This document shows, piece by piece, positions 31,771 to 44,993 of a DNA stretch of 64,000 bases. The notes under the pieces are model-generated. The model did no database searches. It saw only the letters and a program-made list of their open reading frames with translations, and had not been told where the DNA came from. The stretch covers positions 53,010,001-53,074,000 of the forward strand of contig JBITNC010000001.1 in NCBI GenBank assembly GCA_050084985.1. Reading direction: 5' to 3'. The stretch comes from Nageia nagi. Its lineage: Eukaryota; Pinophyta. The position numbers were made by a program, and so were the translations under genes. Position 1 is the first letter of the stretch. The number at the start of each line of letters is the position of its first letter.

Positions 31771-33604
31771 TTTGCCCTAAATAAATTATATCATTCTACT
31801 GGAATGCAAATGATCAATGAATTAGCCATCTATTTATGTTTTTCGTTTTATGCTTCTATGATATTTTAAGATGCTTCTATTATTACAACTTGATGGGTTG
31901 ATAGGATGAAGAGCTGGAGGGAGGGGGCAAGAGTGAATAGAGGTCATAAGAGAAAAAGAGATGAGATCCTTTGTAAATAGTAAGAGAAAATACAAAGTGG
32001 AGGAATCTTTAGGGGTCTAGAAGGGTGGGAATAAGTGAGAAAAACTAAAATAATATAACCCTTATAAGTGGAGAAATATTAAAATGGAATAAAACAAGGG
32101 GCCTAGTCTGGGTGAAGGAAATAACTACAGGTGAACCACTAAGACTGCAAAAGAGCTAGAAATATTAGAATCCTCCCTTTAAGATGGTGGGTACAAGGGT
32201 GGGGAGGGGTTTGTGGATACAAATACGATAAAACATTTTTACAAGAATGGGTAGAGCAGTAGAGAAACACATATTTATACCACCATCCCACCAATATGTA
32301 ATCATAAAAGCTTCTTAAAAATACTAATTTTATTTAGTTTTGATAACGAATTCATTATGATCTTTCAGTTAAACTCTTGCAGGCTCGGTAAAGTCTCATT
32401 AACTCATTATGAAATAAAAGAAGTCCTTATCGAGATCTTACTATAGTTCTTTCTACAGCTGGAAACTCTCTTTGCAACATATTTCACCTTAATATAAGGG
32501 AGATATTTGACCCTTAGGAAATGAAATAAATGGAAATGGTGAGAAAAATATCAAATATGGGCCTAGGAAACATAATGGATGATTACTATGGAGTAGGTGA
32601 AGGAAAAAAGAGGGGGCTCGATGGTGGAATGATTACGATGGAGAGGGGAAACGCGACTGAAGCGATTACAATTGCAAAACATATATATACAAGGGCAAGC
32701 TGAGGGTACAAAAAAAACCCTTATTTATATGGTTATCAGTGGAAATACTACCCCTCAAAACTTTCAAAGACACCAATCTCTTCAACTTGTCATCTCTTCT
32801 TTTCTTATCTTGCTTGTTTTCATCAAGAGACCTCCTTTTATAGGAGCAATTGCATACTATTCATGTATCCAATGCAATTTGAATTTCCTAATTGGTGATA
32901 GACCTTGCATTGGTTGGATCTCTTCAGGAATGATTTGGCTCATAGAAGTTAAACATTGAGATTATTCTTCTAACAAGTTGATTTCCTATATGATGACTAT
33001 GAGATGACTAGTTCATATATATAGGGATTCACATAGATATATCTATTTAACTATGTACAAACTCAACTACATATATTTTAAGTATTTATACTATTAACCG
33101 TAAGCTAATTCAAACAACACATATGCAAAAATTAACTTAATTAACTCCTATTTGTATACATCTTAGATTGTCATAACTATTTATATACTTATGTTGGCCA
33201 TATACTATTATTTACAAAAATATCTCCTCAAAACTTTACACCAAGACATATAGGACACTTGAACTTAGGTGCAACATTAATTCCCTCACTAATATTGACC
33301 ACCTATACTATAACAATTAGGAATGCCACCATGATCTTTACAACATTGAATTTTTACATGAATCAAATTAATGGTATTTACATTGTACATATTTGGGGCA
33401 TTGTGTCTAGATTTATCTTGAAGTGCTTTGGTATCCTTCTACAATTCAATCTTTACAAAAACCAAAAGTAGAAATAGTTGCAACATGCTCCAAATCATGA
33501 TAAAGAAAATATCTGCTACTTATTTTCACATTAGTTCCTCCAAGGCCTATTTACAGCTGAAGTACAGGGAAAGTCCCATAATGACAAAAGGAAGAAACTA
33601 CTCT
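31771..33604. other. Noncoding interior between the 1.7-kb repeats
   Basis: AT-rich with G-rich patches around 31910-32240. Frames at 32672-32959 and 33259-33471 carry no motif I know. I see no Gag, protease or polymerase. Confidence 0.5.
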
Positions 33605-35275
33605 TGATTGGATTTATGCAATGAGTTTTGCCAAGTGTAACTAATAAAACTCAATCACAACATCTTCATGAAACATGAATGGTTTGGATTAATGTTCAAT
33701 TTGTGCACTATTTGTAAATCTTCCAAGAAGGTTGAATCCTATAAATTGGGGTCATAAAACAAAGTGTGAAATATAAAGGAAACCCTAATTATCCTAATTA
33801 ATGTAACTAGCCTATCTAGCCTAATCTAACTAATGATATACTTATAACAACATGTCAAGAGAGCACCATGACTCTTTTGAAGGAAACCCACTTAACTACC
33901 ATGCACAAATGCTTGAAGGGCACTTGCAACGTAGGGACCAGTCCCCATAACACTAGTTAGTATCAAACCCCCATACTATGCAACACACAACATAAAATGC
34001 TATCATTTAGCTTGATCCATAGACTAGTAAAAGCAAGATACTTTACATCACATGAAGGCAAAATCACATACTTCAAAGGGAAAAAGTGTACAAGGGAAAA
34101 ATCCTTTTATGTATTATATTTATAGATATTTATACTACAATTTTATAATCTGGAGCATTTAATGACATTAGTTTTCCCTCTTACTATGTTACAGGTGACC
34201 ATGCCTATTCACAATGTTAAATTAATGATACAATACAAATCATTCTTTAGTTAAATTTTACTTAGTGGATCTTTAATGTTGGGATGGCTTACTAGGGTAC
34301 CATATTCTTGATTTGATTTTTGACATGATGACTGAGTTAGGCTCTTTACTTTATATCTTTTCCTCATGATTTATTTTTAATACTTCAGATCCTTGAGTTG
34401 TGAATCACCCTTAAATGAGATTATCGATGCTTTGTTGACTACTCCATCACTCAATAATCAATCATTTGTAATGACTATTGTTTGTACTATAATGATTTTT
34501 CTATACATATTCATCCTTTCATTCTTTTGACGTTCTTTTCAAGTTTTGAGTTATGGGAATAATGTTTTGATGCAATTTCATAACTGCTTAGATTTTCTAA
34601 CTTCTCTTGGCTCTAGATATTGTAACTCCAAAATATTCCATTATTTTTCTTATTTTTAGAGGTTTTTATCTTTTTCTACTACTTTCATTATTGAATCTTT
34701 ATCTGAAAAGCTAGCCACTGCAGTTCCCTTTATGTCGCTTTGCCTTTGGATCTTAATAACATAATTTCTTTTGAATTTTATTTTGTCTTTGGGCATTCAT
34801 CATCAAAATCTTCCAAAATTTGTACTTCATTGCTTCCTCTTTATGCATCTCTTATCACTCTTTTCTCCTACTTCTGGATGCACCTAAAATGCTCTCTTCC
34901 ACATATTTATCTTTTGGAAATGCAAATATTTAGTATTATGACAGAATCCAAAATTAACTTGTGTAATGACCTTCAGAAATATCTGGGAATCTTATTGTTG
35001 GGCTACATAATTAGGGTATTTTTAAGGAAGCTGATTTTCATTTTAACATGTTGAGGGTTACCTCTTTATGGAGGATGTTCCTCAATGGCTTCCACCCCTT
35101 GAACTTTATTTCAACAAAGAATAATGGAAAGAATAAAGGTAGCATATGATATCTTTCTAAAATTTTAAGGAATCTTTCCCTAATGTTCAAAGGAGAAAGA
35201 ACAAATATAAATGCATTTCCTATTATTGACTTTGGATTTTGACATAATGTTAAATGAACATTCATTCATGAATAA
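33605..35275. repeat. Right copy of 1.7-kb direct repeat
   Basis: Starts at the same word as the left copy. The exact end is uncertain within about ten bases of 35275, where LINE-A coding sequence resumes. Confidence 0.65.
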
Positions 35276-38050
35276 TCTCTTTGTTGCTCTTGGCCTAGAT
35301 GGTTTCTCCTTGCGATTCCTCCAACACTTTTTTGTATATGTTAAATAAGAAAATCATAGTTATTTTCTAGGAATCCTTCACTTCTAAAAGGATGCTTAAT
35401 AAGTTGAATAATACCTTTCTTATTCTCATTCCAAAGTTTGAAAATACCATTATGCTTATCTCCTTTTGTGACATAATCTATAAAGTGATCTCTATGGTAA
35501 CAACTAATTATTTAAAACTAATTCTACCTGATATTATATCTATGGAGTAAAAGACTTTTGTAAATAAAAAACACCTTATAGATGGAGTAACAATCATACA
35601 TAGGCTAATAAATTCCATTACTAGCCACAAAGGTAAACACATTCCCTTGAAACTATATAAGAGCAAAGCCTTTTACAAGGTAAATTGGATTTTTTTCAAC
35701 TTTAATTCTTTACAAATTTGGTTTAACAAAGTATGGGTATCTTAGATCTTATATTTCATTAATAGTTCTCACCTCTCTATCATTCTCAATAGTTAATAAA
35801 AAGGCTACATTTTTAGTTCTAGAGGGATTAGGGAAGGGGATCCTTTATCCCCTTACCTATTCATCATCCTAGTTGAGATCCTTGGTCATGTGCTAAATCA
35901 TCTTCTTTCTCAAGGCATTATCAAGGACCTTAATGCTGCCAACAATTTATAGACCATCAACCACTCCCAATTTATTGATGATACTTTATTGAAAACCTCT
36001 TCTAATATCCAATAAAGTACTAGAATCATGAACTTCCTTGCTTCATATGAAGTGACTTTTGGTCAATTACTAAACATATCCAAATCCAAAGTATTTGGTA
36101 TCAATCTCTCAGACTCTTATATGAACAAAATTGCTAATATAATAAGGATGAAAATAGACTTCTTACTAACTCCTTTCTTGGTATGCCTTTGGCCACTGGG
36201 GGAAATCTTAGGGATTTTGGGACTCAATAATTGCAAAATTCATAAATAAGATATCTTATTGAAAGGCTAATTGGTTATCTGCAATAGGTAGGCTCATGAA
36301 AATTCAATCTATATTGAGAGAAATCTACAATTTTTGGTTTAGTACCTTTTGGATTCCTCAAAATCCCTCACTAAACTTAATGAAATTATGAGATATTTTT
36401 TTTATAAAATAGTACCTCTAAAATTAAGAAAATGCTTTTGATGGCCTAAAGCACTACATACCATAACAAATCCATTAGTGGTCTAGGAATAAAAAATATT
36501 TTCCATAGGACTATTGCTCTCCTTAGAAAATAATTTTTGGAAGGTGTGTGGTCAACCTTTAACCTTATAAAGTTAAAACATAATCTCCAAATATCCCCTT
36601 TCTCATGAGCTGGAAAGGATTTTTATTGTTTATTCTCTTCCTTGGGGTTCTCCTATGTGGAACAATATAAGAAAATTAAAAACCATACTCTTGAATTCTT
36701 TTATTGGTACATCGAGAATGGAACTAGGGTAGACTTTTGGTTTGATAAATGGCTACCATATCAAATGTTAGTTGCAATGAATTATTTTCTTCATAAAGTT
36801 GCCAACTATTAGTTATGGGTCACTGAGTCTCAAAGACAAGTAAAAAAATATAAAAGCTTCTATTTTCTTTCTAGTGAGTTTGAAAGTGAGTTTAACAATC
36901 TTTGGGCTATTCTATCTTTATTTAGAATAACAAATAAGGACCTAGTTGATCTGATCATCCAATCCATAAATCAACAAAATTTATGTTGTTAAGATAGTTT
37001 ATAAAACTCTTAATCAATTTCACAATATAGAGTTTCCTCCATCAATTTGGGAAAGGGTGTGGTGCTTAACAGGATGGCCCAAGGCAAACTTCTTCTTGTA
37101 GCTTTCAATACTTGATAAATTATTATTAGGGTTGAATATTATGAAAAGAGGCTAGCATAATCCATTTTGATATAAATTATGCATTCAAGATGAAGATAGG
37201 GAGATCACATTTTGCTCCACTGAACCTATGCTTTTCAATTATGGGGTAACCTACTCTCTAGCTTCTCAATTGCTTGGTCATCACCAACATCTATGGGTGA
37301 ATTTATTTCTTCCTAGAATCCTCTCTAAAAAATCTAGTTTTGAAGCTTTTGTGGAGTGTTTCCTATGTTATTCTAATATGGGCTTTATCAATCAAGCACA
37401 ATCATCACATATTTAAAGGTAAAGCTTCTAACATGGACACCTTATGATATACTTTGAAAAGCATTTTTTTCATATATTGAAGGCTCATAAATCCATATTA
37501 ACATTACAATTAGGTGACTTAGCCAACATTAGCAATTAGGATTTCATCAATAGATAATGCTTTGCCTCTCAAGCCAAAAAGTCAAATAAAGTCACTCCAA
37601 TATCTCCCATAAATGATAACAATAAGAGGTGTAGATGGATATAACACATTCATCTCTTAGTTCTCCTTGGGAGCTCCAAAGATCAATATGGTCCTTCATT
37701 TTCCTTGTTGATAGATCTCTCCTCTTATATGTCTCATGTTACGAGTGATTTAGTTTATTGTTCTTCTTATATTTTAATTTTCACAAATATTATTGCTCGT
37801 ATCCTCAAGTTATCCAATATATCAAAAGGACCAAGATTTATCCAATTTGATAAGATGAACATGCTTATTAACAACATGATTATCTCTTCTTACTAGGAGC
37901 TACCAACTCTATGTATAAGGAGACTTGATTACTTTATGAACTCAATATTTATATGGGTTGCAACCTAGACTTACTTTAACTATTTGCTCAAAAACCATTT
38001 TTTTTATCTATGTAATTTATCCTTTATATAATTAAAAAAATTAACCAAAA
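35276..38050 (+). pseudogene. LINE-A piece 3: reverse transcriptase, zinc-binding domain and 3' end
   Basis: Starts within the ALGLDGFSLRF motif (usual form APGPDGF) and continues through reverse transcriptase: [16 protein letters not shown] near 35830, the catalytic FIDDTLL at 35971-35991, and LNISKSKVFGIN near 36075. A zinc-binding reverse-transcriptase C-terminal domain (WERVWCLTGWPKANFFL) lies at about 37045-37420. The piece ends in a T-rich then A-rich tail (about 38000-38060) typical of a LINE 3' end. Numerous stops and frameshifts. Summed with pieces 1 and 2, about 4.2 kb of one LINE. Confidence 0.8.
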
Positions 38051-38849
38051 AGGAAAAAACTTGAAACTAAACTAAGCACTTGGGATGAGATAAAAACAAC
38101 AATTTTGAACAAAAGTAAAAAATAGTAATATTAGGAAATTTTATTACTAATAAAAATATAATGAAAAATTTAGAGGAAAAAAATTATAACATAAAGTGTA
38201 TTTGACTTTGTAAACTTTATCCAAGATGACAATCCTGGGGATATTCACTTTGAGGCCAAAAACTACACCTAAATAAATAACATGCTGGAGAACTCCTTCA
38301 ATACTAATAGTTGTATATGATTCTAGTATAATACCCAATAATGGAATGCAAATTTGAAATTGTATTAAATCCAAAAAGCATGTATTACATTCAAGATGAC
38401 ATGAATAAATTGAGGAGTAAGTAACATATCTTCCTTAAGCAAATATCTAACTACCTAAAGACTCTTTAACTTCCTAATGACACTTGGAGTGCCTCCCACT
38501 CACAAATATGAAAATATATAAATATAAAATACTTTTATTACACCTACATAATTATGATACCTAAAATTAATAATATTACAATCAACCTTGATTACTAAGG
38601 AATATATTTCCTGTAACATTCCTCCCATTAATTCAAAAGGGATTAAGAAAGGAAATAAAAATAAAAATTGATGTGCATCAAGGTGGGTAGATGATCTTCT
38701 AGAAAAATAATCAATCTCTTCAAAATATGCACCTCAAGGATTAATACCAAGTTTCCCCTTAATCTGAAGGGGTTAAAATGTTGCAATATAACTCTTCTTC
38801 ATAAGAGCATTGACAAAATTGTCTCCATCCAAAAAATAAGAGTAGTGTA
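38051..38849. other. AT-rich spacer between LINE-A and LINE-B
   Basis: Nothing recognisable. A 75-codon minus-strand frame at 38147-38374 has no known motif. Some of this may be decayed upstream LINE-B sequence. Confidence 0.4.
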
Positions 38850-39137
38850 TGTTGTTCAAGAATAATGAGATGTAACTAATTATCCTCCGAGAAGAAGAAT
38901 ATAATACCAAAAATAAAAAATTAAGCAAGCTCTAGACCATAGACTAGAAGCATAACTTATAATTATTAGAGAGGATTTGAGGAAGAAGAACATAAGATTA
39001 AAATCAAATAATGACAAACCAAAGTGGAAAATAATAAAAAATAGTATTTATAATGTAAAGGAGGCAATACAACTAATATGCAATAACTTACAAGAGGTAA
39101 TATCGAAGTTATGGGAGAAGGTGTGGATTGAAGGAAT
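38850..39137 (+). pseudogene. LINE-B, left part of zinc-binding domain
   Basis: Reads KPKWKIIKNSIYNVKEAIQL and then LWEKVWIEG, the usual start of the LINE C-terminal zinc-binding region. It is interrupted by the 3' LTR of Copia-3 after GGAAT (39133-39137). The reading continues in frame at 62394 with IVPKIIFLC once the duplicated GGAAT is counted once. LINE-A already has its own copy of this domain and a 3' tail, so this is a second LINE. Confidence 0.7.
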
Positions 39138-39630
39138 TGAGAGAGATGAACTATAAACTAAACAACTCTAAACTACCAAGATATCATGAAAGCACACAAT
39201 TCACATCTAAATAACTCTAAGAAGACAATCTCATGACATAATACAAGATGTAACTAGTTCCTCCAACTAGGAGTACATACACTAACTAGATCTCACTTCT
39301 TTCACAAATATGAACTCTCATAAATCTCCTAGTCTTCATATCCTAAACACTATCCTATAACATAACTTTGTTCTATAAATTGGTGTATGATCCAAAGAGG
39401 GAGCCTTATATTCATAGGCCAAAATATCTCTTTGGATCACCCTTTTATTCAATGTACAAAAGCATGACATGCACATCCTTTTACCCAAGGGGCATGCTCA
39501 TGACATGGAGTGTAGGACAAGTTACATTATCATATTCACTTAAAAACTTAAGGTATCAAATGATACCCTAGTGAACTTACATAGAAGATTATTATAAAAC
39601 CTTTACAATAATGCATTATACATTCCAACA
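39138..39630 (-). repeat. Copia-3 3' LTR (minus strand)
   Basis: 493 bp; on the minus strand TGTTGGAATG to CTCTCTCA, of the Copia-2 subfamily. A degenerate polypurine tract (ATTAATAGTGAG) precedes it. Confidence 0.88.
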
Positions 39631-40304
39631 CTCACTATTAATCCAATATTGGGATAGAGCAAAAAAAAGAGAAGGAAGAGAGATAGTAAGAGAGTTCTCC
39701 TCAAAACAAATACAACAGAGATGAGAACTTCTTACATATTTGTGAAGTAAAAAAGATCTAGTTTGAGACTCACTACTTTGCCAAATACAATCATTAACCA
39801 CAATTGATTTCTATTAACATGAAGTAGTCATCCTACTAGAAGTCAAGAAGAGTCTCTAAGAGCCTGCATACCTAAAATAACCTGCAATATCAAAGAAACC
39901 TATAGGCCATAAGCAGCTCAAATAACAATATTAGTTAGATGCAACATATTCATATCAATAAGGATAGATGAATCACACTAATGCCATCATGAATTGATCA
40001 ATGGTGCACTATGAGTCATCACGAAGATGCCAATCCAAAACTCATAGTCACCTATTGTATATAAAACATGTGTTGATTATCATTACAAAATAGTGCATGC
40101 ACATATGAATTCCTCACATATGGATAACTAGATAGTGCCAAAAGACATATAAAAGTTCCTCACACATGGATAATTGAATAGTGCTAGATTGGCCAATCTT
40201 TTGCTTTAAAAAATTTGTACAACAAATTTCTCATGTAGATTGAACTTACCACGAAGGTGTACAATAAAATTAACACTATAAAAATATGAATTCAACATAA
40301 GAAT
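39631..40304 (-). other. Copia-3 3' untranslated region
   Basis: Minus-strand counterpart of the Copia-2 3' region, including a hairpin remnant near 40230-40255 and the TGCACCATTGATCA block near 39998-40012. Confidence 0.7.
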
Positions 40305-43300
40305 TCAAACTTCACTCCTCCTTGAAGGCAACTTAACCAATCCAATAGCATCCCTAAGCTTATAGAACTAAGCTTCTGGGAGGGCCTTGGTGAACAAATC
40401 AGCAGAGTTCAAGGTGGATGGATAATACTTTAGGTGTATGATGCCATCAAGACCCTTCTCTCTCATAAAATGGGTATGAATTTTCACATGTTTTGTTCTT
40501 TGATGGAACACAATATTCTTAGACAAAGAGATCACCAAATGATTATTTGAAAAAATCAAAGATGAGCCACCTTGGTCATACCCAATTTTTTTCAAAAGAT
40601 ACCTTAGCCAAATGGCTTCTTGGGCTGCAACAGACATGGCATAGTATCCAGATTTTGTGGTGGAAAGAGACATGGTAGGCTGCTTCTTGGAAGCCCAAGA
40701 GATAACATCTAAATCCATGCTAAACACATATGTAGAGGTTGATTTCTTATCATCTCTATCTCCCCCATAGTTGGAATCTGAGAATCCAAAGAGAACAAAT
40801 GATGGTAACTTAGAATACTTGAGAGCAAGATCCTTATTCCCAACAACGTACCTCAAGATTTGCTTAACAACATTGAGGTGCTCAAGATATTATTTCTACA
40901 TGAATTGAGCCATCAGATTCATTGCAAAGGTAATATCTGGCCTAGAAATAGTCAAATACAAAAGACTACTAATTAATTACCTGTAAGCTATAGCATTCAC
41001 TAACTGAGAATTGGAGCTCAAAGAAATAATGCTTTCCACAATGAACCCTTTTGGTTGCTTCATAAAGCTTTTCATATCTAAGTAACCATTTAGAAATGCA
41101 CTCTTGATGTCAAGTTGAAAAACTTTCCATCCTTGAGCTACAGAAAGAGCAAGGATAATTCTCATAGTAGGCATCTTTGCCATGGGAGCAACGATTTCCT
41201 CATAATCTACACCATATTTTTGAGCAAAGCATTTGGATACTAACCTTGCCTTGTATTTCTTAATATTCTCAATAGAATTGAACTTGACCTTGAAGATCCA
41301 TTTATTTCTAATCACATTCTTCTCATTGGGATAAGAAACCAAATCCCAAGTTTCATTTTTCATAAGCACCTCATACTTCATTTTCATAGCTTGCATTCAG
41401 CACTCATGCTTAGAAGATTCTTTGAAGGTTGAGGGCTCATGCTTGTCAATCTTAGCAAATAAAGATTTGTTCAAGGTCATGCTCCTTGTTACCCTTTGAG
41501 TTGGATAGTTTTGTTCTTAAGGTGACTTATCTATATCAATATCTAACAGCTAGGTGCAATTGAAGAGTTATCTGGATCATCAATATCCTCATTAGAAGTA
41601 GATTCTTTATGAAGTTTATTAAACTCTACATCCTTTGAAACAAAATATGACTTTGTAGGATGGAGAGTAGAGCTTGTAGCCTCTATCCTGACTTCATAAC
41701 CTACAAAGATGCATTTTTAAACCCTTTTATCTAACTTCTTCCTTTTATCAGAAATAATGAAGGAGAATGCTTCACAACCAAACACCCTAAGGTGAGAAAT
41801 GTTAGGTTTTCTTCCTATCCATGATTCAAAAGAAGTTTTATCCTAAATGGATTTTGTAGAAAACCTATTCAAGATGTAAATATCAGTGCTTACAGCTTCA
41901 CCCCATAAGAAACTAGAAAGATTACCTAACATGCATCTAGCCATTTCCATAATTATCTTATTTTTCCTTTCAACAACATGATTTTACTAAGGAATGTAAG
42001 GAATGATAAACTACCTCTTAATTTCATAATTAGCACAATAGTTATTAAACTTATTGCTATTGTATTCTCCCCTATTATCTAATATCAACATCTTGATTTT
42101 AATGTTAGTTTGATTATCAACAAAGGCCTTAAAAATCTTAAAACTCTCAAAGGTTTGATCTTTATGCTCAAGTAGATACCCAAAGGTCATCCTACTAAAT
42201 TCATCAATGAAGGTCAAGATGTAAATGCTCCTCCAAATGACTTAGTCTAAAATGGACCATCAAATCTGAATGCACAAGTTGAAGAGGTTGAGATGCTCTT
42301 GTTATCATATCTTTTTCAAACTTTTATTTATGCATCTTACTAAGAATGCACTTCTCACATAGATTAATTGAAGGAGAAATTGAAGGCAAACCTTTCACAA
42401 GTTCTTGGTATTTCATGAATTGAATACTCTTATGGTTAAGGTGCCCTAAATGTTGGTGCCAAAGATTGCCTCTAGAACACACACTTGTAGCAAGACACAT
42501 CTTTGATGGAACTTGATCTACAATGTAGAGATCATCTTTCACTGAATTTTTAACCAACATGGCAAGTTATTTCTTCATGCATTTGAATTAAGAGTTGAAC
42601 TCAAAAGAGAACCCTTTTCTAGCAACTTAGATCACAAAAAAAAGGTTCATCCTAAGCTTAAGAACATAGAGCATATTTTCAAGAACCTTCCTATGAATCA
42701 TCACACTTCCAATGCCTTAGACTTCAATGGTGAAGTTATCACCTTTCACAACCAAAACTTTTATATACTTATGAAAGTTATCAAATTTTTCTTTTTCAAA
42801 GCATAGATGATTAGTGCAACCAGAATCAACAATCTAATCAAATGAAAAAGAGTGAGACATGGAGTAGAGTATTGTAGCAAAACTAGCTTGAATATTCTTC
42901 TTTCCTTTGAATTTCTTTACATTTCTATTACCTTTGTTCTTTTCTTCTCTTTTCTTTTTGTAGCAATCAACTTATTTGTGACCTTGGATGCCACAATAGT
43001 TACAATTACATCAAACTTTTCTTAGGATATGAATTGTTTATTTTTCTTTTTCTATCTTTTTGCTTGAAGTGGTTGTTGTTACCGTTATTCCTGCTGCTAT
43101 TGTTGCTATTGCCTCTTTTCTCAAACCTTTTAGAGGAAGAAGGATAAAATTTCTTTTTATGGTTGAACTTCTTCTTAAAATGAGTTTTGGTTGCTCCAAG
43201 AGCAATGTTATTATCCTTAGGAGAAGAAATCAACATCTTTTTATTAAGGGTTTTCTTATGCTTCAAAAGGAGCCTAGAAAGGTTCTCAAGGGAGAAGACT

Positions 43301-43671
43301 TCTTCTTCATCATCAAGCTTTATTTCCATAACTATCAAAAGTTTTTCAAACTTTGAAGAAAATATTTGAAGAATGATGAAGACCATGAACTCATCATTGA
43401 TCCAATTGCACCCACAAGCAACAAGTTAGTTCCTTAGGTCAATGATTTTATTCAAGTAGATGGCATAATTTTCATCTTCTTCTTAACGAGATTGAAGCAA
43501 CTTTTGGAGAATGGTAAACCTTATTAAAAAATTTGAATGAAGGTACATTTGTTGAAGCTTATTCCAAGATTTTTTTATCAAATTTGAAGAGAAAATCATC
43601 AAGAGCACATCATCTAAAACTATGCAAAAGATCATGGAGATTGCCAACTCATTCTTCGTATTGTAATCCTC
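40305..43671 (-). pseudogene. Copia-3 gag-pol, truncated and internally deleted
   Basis: Readable minus-strand pieces: gag (43483-43671 and 43006-43386), a zinc-knuckle region with frameshifts, a protease motif altered to DSG (near 42820), the pre-integrase zinc region (42324-42560), integrase (42011-42217 and upstream), reverse transcriptase (40977-41396) and RNase H (40368-40856). The front of gag is missing because of the 43671/43672 break. At about 41033 the protein jumps from the PKGFIVE region to the SLSSNSQL region, so about 425 bp carrying YVDD are deleted. The end matches the family (stop at 40305-40307). Confidence 0.9.
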
Positions 43672-44158
43672 TAATGCATTATTGTAAAGGTTATGTAATA
43701 ATATTCTATGTAAGTTCACTAATACTTAAGGGTATCATTTAATACCTTAAGTATTTAAGTGAATATGATGATGCATCTTGTCCTACACTCCATGTCATAA
43801 TCATGCCCCTTGGGTAAAAGGATGTGCATGTCATGATTTTGTACATTAGATAAAAAGGTGATTCAAAGAGAGATTTTGGCCTAAAATAGAAGGATCCCTA
43901 TTTGTGATTATATAACAATTATGGAGTAAAGTTATGCTATAAGATAGTGCTTACGAGTTAAGATTAAGAGAATTATAAGAGAGTTGTATTTGTGATTGAA
44001 GTAAAGATCTAGTTAGTGGATGTACTCCTAGTTGGAGGAACCACTTACATCTTTTGTTGCATTGTGAGATTGCTTTGTGAGTTATTTAGATGTTATTTGT
44101 GAGATTTAATGTAATATTGGGAGTTTAGTGTTGTTCTTATTATAATTTATTTCTCTCA
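43672..44158 (+). repeat. Copia-4 5' LTR, first 12 bases missing
   Basis: Begins at TAATGCATTATTG, which is base 13 of the family LTR, directly joined to minus-strand Copia-3 gag. Ends TTCTCTCA, then two bases, then the primer site. Confidence 0.9.
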
Positions 44159-44524
44159 ATTGGTATCAGATCCTAGTGTGTGGAAGCTCTTCTTCAACAT
44201 CTTAAAGGTCTTCATTCTACAACCATACACTCCATTGTTAAGGTAAAATCAAGAGAAGGTATAAATTACTCCCTTATTGTTTTTAAATAAAAAATTCTAT
44301 TGATTAAATGCTATGAGAGTACATTATGTAGAAAGGAGAGTATAAAAAACATATAGCCTAGGAGTACTGGAAAATAGAGAAAGATTTATGGTTTGCCCCT
44401 GTATGAAGTCATCATGGAGAGTATGCAAAGAGAGGGATCAATTTCAAAGTTTAATAGCTAACAGTCCCATGTTTATGTGTTTGGAATTCTTGCATCACCT
44501 GTATACTAGTTTAGCCATGAGTTG

Positions 44525-44993
44525 TGTTAGAATTTGTAATGAAATATTGTGAATATTAAACTCCTTGTAAGTTCAATTAATCACTTAAAGGATATGTAGA
44601 TACCTTAAGAGATTAATTGAATTCTTTATTATGTGTGGACTTTGACCTAACCATGGGGTTAGTTGGTAGGTTAAAGTTAGGTCACACATTTATTGTAACC
44701 CTAACCTTACCCTTGGGTTAAAGGGAGGTTAGGGAGGTGCTCTCAAGCTATAAATAGAGGGCCTCTCCTCTTGTAACATATCTAAGTTTTGGAGTAAGAT
44801 TACTCTACTAGTTTGTGTAGGAGAGGAAGAGAATAGTTGTAAGAGAGGCATACTTGAGAATTGAGATACTAGTTGTGGATGTACTCCCAAGGAGGGAGGA
44901 ACCACATTACACTTGTGTTATCTTGTGTGAATGTTGTGTGATTGAGTTTCCTAGTCTTGGACCTTGAGGATTAGAGTAGTGCTAATTCTCTCA
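44525..44993 (+). repeat. Solo LTR of the Copia-1 type inside LINE-C
   Basis: 469 bp, TGTTAGAATTTGTAATG to ATTCTCTCA, aligning with the Copia-1 LTR along its length and keeping CTATAAATAGAGGGCC. Exact target duplication AGTTG at 44520-44524 and 44994-44998. No internal sequence remains, so it formed by LTR-LTR recombination. Confidence 0.92.

Larger units (their letters stand above)
30064..35275. mobile_element. Possible LARD-like element with 1.7-kb direct repeats, inside LINE-A
   Basis: Two long direct repeats, about 30064-31770 and 33605-35275, both starting TGATTGGA(C/T)TTATGCAATGAG, flank about 1.8 kb without coding content. The unit sits exactly between LINE-A pieces 2 and 3. Its layout is that of a large non-coding LTR derivative. 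I could not settle the right-hand end, a target duplication, a primer site or a polypurine tract. An alternative is a local duplication. The strand is not determined. Confidence 0.5.

Noticed and set aside
30064-35275. A target-site duplication for the 1.7-kb repeat unit
   Set aside because: Candidate pairs near 30059-30063 and 35260-35276 do not match; the right end is not defined well enough.
38850-39137. LINE-B as a fourth piece of LINE-A
   Set aside because: LINE-A already has its own zinc-binding domain (37045-37420) and a 3' tail near 38050, so a second LINE is required.
43672-44158. This LTR as the 5' LTR of the minus-strand gag-pol next to it
   Set aside because: It is in plus orientation and followed on its right by its own primer site; the minus-strand element has its 5' LTR at 61891-62393.
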